From Asterias amurensis (taxonomy: Eukaryota; Echinodermata; Asteroidea; Forcipulatida; Asteriidae), in the NCBI RefSeq assembly GCF_032118995.1, contig NC_092661.1, positions 1,366,501 through 1,430,500 on the forward strand: a stretch of 64,000 nucleotides of DNA, given 5' to 3'. Positions within the stretch are counted from its first letter, which is position 1. Each line of letters begins with the position of its first letter. Positions 40,412 to 52,100 of this stretch are shown piece after piece. Both the position numbers and the translations under genes were made by a program. The notes beneath the pieces were generated by a model, which had not been told where the DNA came from, searched no databases, and saw only the letters and a list, made by a program, of their open reading frames with translations.

Positions 40412-41179
40412 TGGGTTATCCTGTGTGCATGCACTCACTTTTTTGAAGAAAAACAGTTTCCCCAAAAAATTTGGAGGAAGATTTTGAGAAAGGGGAGTTC
40501 TCATCTACATGTACATGTAATGTAAATTAGATCTACTTCCACTTTTTCACATGAGAACCTTTTTTTGTTGGACAAATTCTTGTTAGGAAAATCTATAGAC
40601 ACAGAGACAATGGAACAATACATTTTGAAAAATATGTATTTTTGATTATTTTTCAGATATAAGACGAGAGCATCTAAACATTTTGACAGAGCTCTCTTAA
40701 CTTGCATTTTCTCAGGCGAGAATTACTTACTTTTAACGAATGCTTTGCACAGTAGTTCCATGCCTTCTGTGTGCAAATACCAGCAACATTTTAAAACTCT
40801 GCTCTTGTATTATTTATTCAGTCGGTTTGTAGAATTTAATTAAATTTCTTGAGGCAAACAAAGAAATAATTCAGTCATAAAACCAACATTAGTCAATAGT
40901 CATCATTATTCATTTTAATGAGCTAGGAATCCATCTTTGTGCATTTATTTCATAATTATGACGGAGGCTTTGACAAGGCAATTAGTGGTTCGTTACCATG
41001 ACGATGTTTTTTATCAGTGTCTAGGGTAGTCGTCACATTGTAATGATACATAGACGTCATGTCATTCAGTCATCCATTAGGCAGCAATACACTCCATCAT
41101 TCCAGTTTTATGTTTCAAGGCCGCTTAGCGATTACAAAAAAAATACTCAAAAACCCTAAAAAATGTGTAGTTAGATGAG

Positions 41180-41400
41180 GGCCCATTTTCATAGAACTAA
41201 TTTACATGTTTAGGCCTACAAGCATAAAATGTTACCTCTCTAAGTAACATTTTACACTTTATTGTTGAAACAATTTCCTGCTTAGTAGAAATTTGCAGGA
41301 TGCCAGTCACAAATTGTAAATGTGACATGGTTTCTTGGCTGGTGATCTTAATCTGGTAAGCATAAAAAATTAATAAATTTAATAAGTTGAAGAGCACAAT
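41180..41400. mobile_element. Hairpin MITE, family D
   Basis: 'gggcccattttcatagaact' at the left. 'gctggtgatcttaatctgg' and 'agttgaagagcacaa' remain at the right. Confidence 0.5.
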
Positions 41401-42113
41401 ATAATGATGGTTTGTTAAAAGGCAGCATACGCTTGGAGAGTACTCAATGAGGAAGTGTAATTTCTATTCAGTAAATTGTCCTCTCACTGCAGCATCTGTC
41501 ACAGTACCTTTCATGTTTCAAAAGCGATATTGCTATTTATTTTGAACTTGCCTCCTGCTGCATGCTCTTGTAGTGCAGATGTTTATTTCGTGCTTCTATT
41601 TATGTTCTTTTAAAATATTAAATGAATAGTAGCACTTAACAGAGTCTATAGCAGGAGGTGTGTTATGCCTCCCTAGTGGAAAGTATTTTTGTATTTTAGT
41701 CTTTGAATATCTTGTATATTTTGTACTTAAATAAATATTTTTATATCCTAATGTTTTTCTGTCATTTTAAAAATAGTATATATATTTTCTTATGCTCTGT
41801 AATTTTAAACGCAGTTCAGCCTCTGGCTGCCAAGTTTGGATGTTTTAAATAAACCAATATTAATAATAATAATTTCTACCAGTTCTGAAATGTGAATACA
41901 TGACTAAGAATTTTAAGCTATTATTATTATTAATATTAATTCAAGTCTGAAATTTCAAGCATGATTATTTTTTTTATGACAAAGAGCATTTGTTCATTAG
42001 AGTACAATGTCAGACAGAGGAGATACTTTACAGCCGACAGGTCATCACTGCTGGATTAAGAATAATAATAATAATATAATAGTGGCTTCTTGTAGAGTAC
42101 ATGTATGCAGTCC

Positions 42114-42500
42114 TTAAAGACACTGGACACTATTGGTAATTACTCAAAATAATTATTAGCATAAAACCTTTCTCGGTGACGAGTAATGGGGAGAGGTTGA
42201 TGGTATAAAACATTGTGAGGAACAGCTCCCTCTGAAGTGCCATAGTTTTCAAGAAAGAAGTAATTTTCCACGAATTTGATTTCGAGACCTCAGATTTAGA
42301 ACTTGAGGTCTCGAAATCAACCATCTAAACGCACACAACTTTGTGTGACAAGGGTGTTTTTTCTTTCATTATTATCTTGCAACTTCGATGACCGATTGAG
42401 CTCAAATTTTCACAGGTTTGTTATTTTATGTATATGATGAGATACACCAAGTGAGAAGACTGGTCTTTGACAATTACCAATAGTGTCCACTGTCTTTAAA
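42114..42500. mobile_element. Family A hairpin MITE, first of an abutting pair
   Basis: 'cttaaagacactggacactat' type start and 'accaatagtgtccactgtct' end. The stem 'gagacctcagatttagaact' is intact. Confidence 0.85.
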
Positions 42501-42878
42501 TACACTGGACATTATTGGTAATTTAAGACAAGTCTTCTCACTTGTGTATCTCAACATATGCATAAAATAACAAACTTGTGAAAATTTGAGCTCAATTGGT
42601 CATCGAAGTTGGGAGATAACAATGAAAGAAAAAACACCCTGGTCACACAAATTTGTGTGCTTTCAGATGCTTGATTTTGAGACCTCAAATTCTAAACTTG
42701 AGGTCACGAAATCAAAATCGTGGAAAATTACTTTGTTCTCGAAAACTACGTCACGTGAGAGGGAGCCGTTTTTCACAATGTTTTATACTATCAACCTCTC
42801 CCCATTACTCATCACCAAGTAGGATTTTATGCTAATAATTACTTTGAGTAATTACCAATAGTGTCCACTGCCTTTAAT
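42494..42878. mobile_element. Family A hairpin MITE, second of an abutting pair
   Basis: It starts in the 'tctttaaatacactggac' junction and ends 'gtgtccactgcctttaa'. Inverted relative to the preceding copy. Confidence 0.85.
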
Positions 42879-43164
42879 ACACATAGGTGTAACTGTTAGG
42901 GTAAAAAACAAAATACATACAATGTTTATGTACATCGTATGGCCTTGGTTTAAAAACATAAATCCATTACAAACACGCTAGGGTTAATGCAGTGCATGAG
43001 ATTAAGTGGAGGTTGGCGGAGGCGCAAGCTATTTGCAAAACTGACATAAACTCCTTTTTACAGAACTACATGAATATTGTGTGTCTTTGTTTTCATCTTC
43101 TTAACTAATCACTCACTCTCGTGACCTTTCAACAAAATAAAAAATAAAGTTCCTTGACCAGATA

Positions 43165-46100
43165 ATGATCCCCAGTCAAAAGTTCAAGGACCTTGAGCAG
43201 GAGCGTCTGGACAAACTCAATGGGTCTGGCACCATCAGTGAGGGACTGAGCCACGCCCAGCAACTTGCAGCCCGAGACAAAGTCCGTCAACTTTCATTGG
43301 AGACCAACAGACGACGAAGGTGAGAGTTTGGAATCTTTTAGCTGGGTCATTCCATGTCAAATCAACAAATGGCGAACATACAAGGCAAATGGCATGCACT
43401 TGAAGGGGGTGTAACCTTAATTCCGAAATGAATTGGCAAATTTCATTATACACATAATGAGTGTTCAAAATGAATTTCAGCCAAATCTGAGAGGTGTCTT
43501 GTCCCCGTTTTCTGAATATTGGTTGATTTTACATGGAATTACCCAGCTGTCAAACAAAATACAGTCAATTTTTTTTTTGTGCCAGGCCATGCAAGTGTAG
43601 TCCATTTCAGGGACTCTCTTAAGCCTAGGTCATACTTCCTGCGAATGTGAGTGCGATACAAATTTTTATGTCACAAATTCGCAACAAATAGTTTGCAAAA
43701 CATTTGCAGCGAAAACAGCCCTGTGACATAAATATTTGCTACTCATTTGCAGGAAGTATGGACTTGGCTTTACTTGTTAAACCTACAAGGTAACAAAGAA
43801 TACTGTCCCTAATTCTGCGAGTCCCTCTCTTTTGATTTTTTTTTTACAGAGCTCAAGAGTTAAAGAGGCGCCTTGAGGCCCAGAAGGAGGCCAAGAGACG
43901 TCAGGAGGTACTGGAAGAACGTCGGAAGAGGCAGCAAGAAGCAACGCAAAGATACCAGAGACTTCAGAAGGGGTCATCACCCAAAACAGAGAGAGCAAGT
44001 TCAGGTTTGTGTGTTCTTATGAATATAAGAGATGTTAAAAGTTTGCATCAGCGATAAAGAATATTAATTGTGGTTTTTACTCATACACCGATGTGTGTTA
44101 GCACTGTAAACTCAGTACTTTCCCGAGTCTTATGAAAAAATATCGAACCCACGACCCTTGCAATTCTAGAGTAGTGTCTTGCCAACTAGACTACCAAGAT
44201 ACTAGAGGTTTCAGAATGAATCACCCAAAACAGAAGAGCAAGTTTAGGTTTGTGAGTTCAGATGAAGTTATTAATGACTTTGGAAAAAAGATTTTTAAGT
44301 TTGTTTGAATAAAGAGAATATAAATAATAACAAAGCATCGTTTCAAAACAGCATAAAAACAACTATCAATACAAAACAACATCTGAAACTAAGCCAAACT
44401 ACTGTTCTCGAAGAGATGGGGTACGAGGGCAAGTTTGAAACCACTAAGGGTAGATAGGCTACGAATTCTGAGTGGGAGCTGAATTCCAAAGCATCCAAAG
44501 GTAAGGGCCAGCATGAGAAAAGGATCTTAAGTATCCCCCCCCCCAAGAACCTCAAGCTAGGGGGACAACTAATAATATCAGGAATCTGATGAACCAAGAT
44601 GTCTAGTGGGCTACTCTGATTTTAGGAATACTTGTGTTTTTATGAATTTGTTTCCGCCATATGTGATGATTTTTGTATTTGTTATAAATCTTTTCAGGCA
44701 AATCCTACAAAGATTCAAGGCTACAGGATGGTGTCAATGTAGCAAGGGGCTACAGTAGACCAGTCAGCCTTAACAATGGTAAGAATTAATTGACCCTTCC
44801 CATGAAAAATATGCTAATGGGAGACTTTTGAACGCTAAGTTGCAGCAGACTTACCAGGTAAATTTCCATTGTTAGCGTAGTTCTGATGCATGCACACTTT
44901 GTGGAGAACAATGGATTTTACCTGGTAAGTCTGCTGCCATCAAGCGTCCCAAAAGTCCCCCATTACAATCACGTAATCGTACATACCCTATGGTTGGCAT
45001 ATTGAGAGATGCACTAGGCAGATGCACCTGATGTTCCCTCTTTTTGCCAACCAAAATTTTAGTGCGCACTCGCTATGTGTTAATTAAATATTTCATGGGA
45101 AGGGTCTATTTTATAGAGCTGCTTGATTACAGGCATTTGGGTACCTGTACGACACAAGACACAAACATCTAGAAAATTTACATAAAAATTACACAATTTA
45201 AAGATAATAGTAGAAAGTTTCCCTTCAAAAAAACTTCTTGCTGGGGTGCAGAAGCTTTTGAGTTTCTCGTTGCTTTCATTTTTATCAACATCTCTATGAC
45301 ATTGAAATCAAGAGTGATTTTCCATTGTTTATTTATAATGTAAAGTCCATTATTTATTTACAATTCTTGTGTACAGTTAGTGCATTTTATTGATGGATCG
45401 TTAATTTTTGTGTGTAGGTAACCACAGCAACCTGGCCCCAGCTTTGGAAGAGGCACTACGCATGGTTGGAGTTAGCACAGCACCGGCCAGGGGAGGTGGT
45501 TACGGCGGTGAGACGGACTATACCACTAGTTACAGAGGGGGATATAGTGACGCTTATAACCCAGTCGATTATGTCGGAGACATTCCGTTTCGGAGACAGG
45601 TTGACGGCAACGGGAACACAGTGGTTGAAAACAAAGGGCAGATCTACCACGGGTACGCGACACGGGCGACGGCGACTTCAAACAGCAACAGCAACCGAGA
45701 TGCCGTGGGGACGTCTCCGTATCAACAGACATTGCATGAACAGCAGAGACAGCTCATGGAACAGCAGCAGGCTGCGCTGCATGAGTTCAACCAGGCTGTG
45801 TTGAATGAAGCATTACCGTCGCAGGGGGAGGAGATGGAGCGAAGCAGTAGTGTCTTAAGCTTGGACAGCCTTGAAGATGAACAGCAGAATGCTCAGAAGA
45901 CGTTGGGATACGATGGTCGTAAGAAACCTTCAGCCGGAGGGAGCTCTGCGTCGGTCCATGGTGGTGGAAAAGCAAGAACCAATGATGAGTTTAGTACCAA
46001 AACAGGTGTGAATTCATCTTCCGTCCAAACTAGAAGTGCCTATGGGAATAATGATACTAAGCCGAGAGAGTTCAACTACACCGGTAGGAGTGCAGTTTCT

Positions 46101-49100
46101 GATAATCGTCTTTTTACGTCAAACACTGGTCCAAACGGTCCCCAGAATGGAGGGTTTAGCAATGGAGAGCTCCTCATCGAAGAGACAAGTGAGAGTGATT
46201 TCGTCCGTGACCCCGTCGACAGCAAACCATCCCTCCTCCAAGGTTCCATGCAGCACCCGCCTTACTCAGCGAGGGCGTCACAAGCGTGGGTTTCGCAAGC
46301 CCCGTCGGATGCCTCACAGTTTCACGATGCAAGTCACTCCCAAGGGATGTACGCAACCGGACCGGGCGGTGCGACGTCTGGTCAGAGACCCTACTCAGCT
46401 CGGACGACAGCCACAGCCGTAACCAACTATCCAGCCAGGGTTCCAGAGTCCCCCGTAGAATACCACCATCATACTGCACAGCAGAGATCTGAGTATATCT
46501 CAGGCAAGCCAAACATACCCGCAATGACACCCAACAGAGCTTTCAGTACAGTGCTTGCAAACGCCAGGTACAATAGCGCTAACGGGGACACCGGATCCAA
46601 ACACAATGATCCCGACCTTAACCAGATCAAAGCTAAATACAGCGACTCTTCATACTTACGAGAGCACTCATCACACAACGAGTCTCAGCCAAACGAAAAG
46701 AAGCCTCAAGCGAACAGTACTAAGGGACATGGTAAGACTGATACTTCAGCAAACGCAGAAAAAACTGTCAGAAGCATTTTGAAAAGGGGTCAGGGTTCTG
46801 GCCTGACGTCGCAGAAGGTCAAGCTTGGTGTCATGAAGGTGAAAGACAGTATTGAAATATCACGGGCGACTCAGGTTGCCAAGAGTGATCGTAAGTCGGT
46901 TCGATGGACCGATGTGAAGTATGCTGATGAGGTCGAAGAGAGGTCCGAGGACCGTGAAACAGCGACGGAGAAAAGTGAAGCATCTAGAGTCGAGAAGCCG
47001 AAACCAACGCCATCGAGGCCTGCTGATGATTCGACGAAGGCGCATTCAAACGGGAAGCGCCATACTGCGAGTGCTGTTAGTGTTACACCGCCAAGAAAAC
47101 CCACTCTACTGCCAAGGATGATGCCGCACAATCCCTCTAAGCCGCCTCTCGGGAGAACGAACCCAGGCTCTCCGGGGAAACAATCAGAGCCTGCAAACCC
47201 TCCACGAGGGAGCGTTAGAGGCACCCAGGAAACCAACAAATACACCCCAGCTTACGCAGAGGATGGGAGGGTATACCAGAATGGGATACGCCTTGACAAA
47301 ACACCCACAGACGACGAGATCAACTGGTTATGGGATAAAGTCCGGACTTGCCTAAACACCCAAGATGATCAAGCGTCAGACACCTCATCAAGCAGGCAAC
47401 CAGCTTCCGTATCCAAGCAGTCTATTGATGGGAACCGCTTAACAGCCAATCTGAGGGTATCAACGCAGTCCACCACGCAGTCGCCCGCGGAACAACCTTT
47501 GACCCACCAGCAGAAGTACAACACCTACCCACGCCTAAGGACAAACAGCGCCTCAAGCGCGGCCTCGCTGCGCAAGACCGCCCTCTTGCAGCAGCGGAGA
47601 CAGCACAGCGCAGCGGTTGGGAATCTCCGGCCGGGTTACCAGGGAAGGAACCACCAGCAGTACACGGGGCCAGTACCAGGGTTTCAACCAAGTCCCCCGT
47701 CAAGTAGCAACCATCATGCTGGACCGACGGCAAGCAACCAGGGACCCATGAGGGCTGGCGCTGGGCACACACAGGGACATGGACAGGAAGGTAACACATG
47801 GATGTAATTTTTCCGTTTTTAATTTTTTATTTTATTTTTATTTTTATAACTTCAAATTCATTGGAAAATGAAGATGAAATCATATTATGGAACACCTCAG
47901 ATTGCAGAGCAGGGCTTTCAAAACCAAATATAAATGTATGTTATATCTTAGGCAGCTTTTTCACTCGCAAGCTTTCACGCTTCCCACTTGCGCTCCCAAG
48001 CTTTCACGTAAAGATCCTTTTCTATAATTGGTTATTTTTAACCAGGAGTATAAATGGGTAGCTAGGGGTTGTATACTCCACATGAAGCTGAGAAAGATTA
48101 ATGAAAGTTGGTCCGATAACCAGCCGTTGATTTCACAAAACTCTTCCTAACTTAAGACTAATCTTAGGACTTAGCACGAGTCCCAACCCTGCACTGTAGC
48201 ATGCAGACCTTAAGATTAATCCTAAGTTAGGAAGAGTTACTCGTCCTAACTCGAGATAAGACGATTCCTAACTCTTTGTGAAATCAACCCCAGGGCCATT
48301 ATGACACATTCATTAAAAATGTGCTTTTGAAGAACTTGTTATTATTAACTTGTAATCATAACCATAAAAAAATAACAATTTTCCTTGCTCTCTCTCTTTG
48401 ATATATTTTTTAGTGAGTGATAGTCTGTTGGCTTTCCAGCAAGCAGAACGCCTGGCTCAAGAGAATCTTTCCGAATCTGAAATGGCGGCCGCTCTAGATG
48501 AGCAGAAGAACCATGCATACAATCAGAAAGGTAAACATATGTAGCTTGGAACTTTGGACAATTTGTTATTGTTTCTTAATTAATAAAAACAACCCATTGG
48601 TAGCCCAGGGGCTAGCTACAAAGTTTTCAGTTAAAGATTCATAACACTGCAACATCATAAAATAACTTATACCCGTTTCAGACAGGCACTAGAGCTGCCC
48701 AAAAGCAAATAGATTAGGAGTGGCTTTAGGTCGACCCAAATAAATTTTGGTTTCAGACAGGCGAACTTGGGTTCGGCTCATGACGTCTGAAACAAAGGTG
48801 CTTCAGAGTTGTTCTAAGCGATTGCAACAATTGATCTTTTGACTTCTAGCGTGTCCAGTTGCTCCTAAATTGTAGCAGATGTCAAACTTTTCATGTACTT
48901 AATTCAGAAACTGGTTCAACGCAACTCTGGAGTGCCAGTCTGAAACGGGTGTTATTAAAAAAGAACATATCTACTGTATATACTTACGGCTTACAAATGA
49001 ATTTCATGTCATTATTTTTTTCTCTGTACAGTGCCGTTATTTTCCCGCTTCTTTCTGGATCTTTCCCTTAATCCCTTTCCCCCCTCTTTTTCTATAAATG

Positions 49101-52100
49101 GATATGTATTTGTTTGTACTTGTTTTATGCCTCTGAAGAAGGTCCAGTTTGGATCGAAAGCAAAGGCCATCTACCCTATTCATTATATATACATAGGCTT
49201 ACATACAAATCTTTGAGTTTATGGAACAATTTCAAAGGGGCATCATGGTCAACCAAGGGCAACCAGTCACAATGGCCTTCAGATAAATCCAGGTTTGAAC
49301 ACCCCTGTCTTTAGAATACCGCCATTGAGACCTACTGCTTCTATTGTTTCGGTCTCCAGAATAGTAATAATAATTTTGGGGGCTAGTCATCCTTACTCGC
49401 AGTTATAAGAGCTGAATTGCAAAGGGCTCAGCTACAACCTGTTCGAGAAGCAGGCATTCAAGGGCGCCTTTGGCTGCCAGCCACATCAACCCATTATGAC
49501 AACGGAGCACAGCCAAGATCAAAAGTGTTTGATTTTTTCTGAGGGAGCAAAACCGGATGGTCTGGAAAACCCTCACGGCACAGCAGAGAACCAGCGCACA
49601 ACTCAACTCACATATGGCCCTGGACGGGAATCCAACCGGGGTCACCTTGGTGAGAGGCGAGCGCTTTACACACACGCCAACCGTGTCACCCATAAGGTTG
49701 TGAATATTAAAACACTAAATACAAATGAATTTCATGTCATTATTTTTTCCTCCTCTGTACAGTGCCAGTAACTGCTTTATCCATGGAAGAGCAACGGATT
49801 CTGGAGTCTCTTGATAAACTCAACGCACAGCTGAGAAGTAAGACAAGTTTGAAACTTTGAATGATGGAGGAAACAATTCCAGCACATTTAGGCATCATAT
49901 TCATGCCAACTGGGGCACTGTGTTGATTGGGTTTTCAGTCCTTACTCAATTAGTGTGTGAATTTACCCTTGGGGGGGGGGGGGGGTCCTCCCACATCTAA
50001 ACCTAAAATTTCCTTCCCTGCCTTCTCTCTACATGGTTCTTGGCTAGTCTAGTGATCAAGTTTTTCTAAAAGTCCCAGGCTTCACAACCCGAATTAATAA
50101 ATACATAAGTTACTTAACAAATAAATAGGAAAGCGGTAAGTATCTGTGTAATTGTAAACAACTCAAAATAATATTCTATATTCCCGATGCAATTATTTCA
50201 TTAAACAGATAAAGAATATTAGTTTTTGTTTAACCCATATACACCGATGTGTGTTAGCACTGTATACTCAGTACTTTCCCGAGCTCTGTGCAAAAAATTA
50301 CAGACATTTTACTCGGATGGGATTCGAACCCACGACCTTTACAATTCTAGAGCAGTGTCTAGTTGGCAAGTCACTGCTGTAGAACTGCATGTGATTTTTT
50401 CCCCACTGAGCTAGGGAAAGTTTTGAGTAGGGGTATACTCGAAACTTTCCTGAGGTGTGTGAAAAAAATCACACACATTGGTGCAAAGGTGTACAGTGGG
50501 TAAAACCAAATCAATAGCAAACTTATTATTTTTTATTTAACAAAATACCATTATTTTTCAAAAATCTCTACAGCTGTATCATCCGAGACCAATGCCGGTA
50601 TGCAGCCGTATATGATGATCCAGCCAAAACCACCACCCCAGGTGAGTTTAAAGTGTTATGATATAGACCGTTTTTATATAGCGCTTTTCACGCCCGAGGG
50701 GTGTCTCAAAGCACTTCCGACATTCCTTAAACCATCTCAGCTCCCTGGGGAGTATACAGCCTGTGCGCAATATATGCGCTACTCGGTTAAACCAAGAACC
50801 AACTCTGCCCTCACAGGTACCCATTTACCCCTGGGTGGAGAGAAGCAATTATAGTTAAGTGTCTTGCTCAGGGACACACAAGGGTCACGACCGGGATTCG
50901 AACCCACACTCTGCTGAACAGAAGCATCAGAGCTTGAGCTCGGTGTTCTTATCCACTCGTCCACTCGGCCATCGTAGATGAAGTTTTTGGTCATTACATG
51001 AATCCCTACTCACTGTGAATGATGATGAATGTAATATAGTTTACAAGGCTGAGGGTTACACAACCGATTTGGGCTATCAACCCAAATCAACTGCCATCAG
51101 GGGCATGTTGCCCCTACTCCTTGGACTGAAGTATGGTTCCCCCAGCCCTTTACAGTCCATAAGGATGCGTAGGCATGGGTTTCATCCATTAGCTTATTAA
51201 TTCACAAGCATGAAAGTGACAAGTTCCAAATTTTAGAAATTTCACTTTGTTAGTATTTTTTTACACGTTTCTTGCACACATATCTTTGCAACAAAAGCCA
51301 CAAGTTGGAAGCATTGTGTTTTTTGAAAAGTAAGAGTTGATGCCTTTTTAAAAATGTTGTATGGTTGAAAGTGAGACAGATACTATATAAGAGAGACAGA
51401 AAGGAGGAAGTGTTTTTACATGGGACATACCTTATTCCTTTTGAATTGTTCCAACTCCCAAATGCACTGACACCGTTTTAAAACTTAGCTCACATTTGAG
51501 TTTTAATTTGTGTTTACTCCAACCAAAAAGAGTTCCAAAAGAAATGCCAGAACTTAAAACGAGGTGAGATTGAAATATAATAATTAATTGTAAATGTCAA
51601 AATCGTAACCGGTAAAACTAGAGTAGATGTCAGAATGAGTTCAGTGGTTAATGGTGTATTAATATTTCTCAGTAATTTCTTTATTTGGTCTTTCACTGTT
51701 TACCAATAATATGCCAGAAGTAAATCTCTTTTGTGGGACTGTTGGCTCTAAAAAGAGCTCTCGTCTATTTCACCAAACTCTTCCTTACTTAAAATTAATC
51801 TTAGGACTTAAGACGAGTCCCAATCTTGCACTGTAGCATGCACACCTTAAGATTAATCCTATTAAGTTAGGACGAGTTACTTGCCCTCGTCCTAACTTGA
51901 GGTAGGATTTATCTTAGCGTTTCGTGAAATTGGCTGAAGGTGTGGTCTCAACGTTTCGAACAATATACTCTCCTTGTCTTCGGGAGAAACTGTTTGAAAC
52001 GTCGAGACCAAAGCAGCTTATTTCAGAGCCAACACTCCACTAAAATGAGATTTACCCACATCCTGATGACCTAGCCACTAGGGTCAAGTTTTATATAGCT

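Larger units (their letters stand above)
35087..43164. other. Transporter 3' flank and CEP126 5' flank; no coding exon supported
   Basis: A candidate poly(A) signal AATAAA lies at 37030-37035. CRE-type TGACGTCA occurs at 36977-36984 and 38917-38924. The 38.9-39.3 kb stretch is less AT-rich and could be a CEP126 first-exon/promoter region: a donor-like 'tgtccggtaatgcg' lies at about 39280. The remainder is repeats: SINE 37473-37580, family F copies at 37795 and 39742, family C at 39545, family D at 41180 and paired family A copies at 42114-42878. Confidence 0.55.

Noticed and set aside
45466..47799. Several plus and minus open frames of 60-128 codons inside CEP126 exon 4
   Set aside because: Shadows of the 2.4-kb coding exon.
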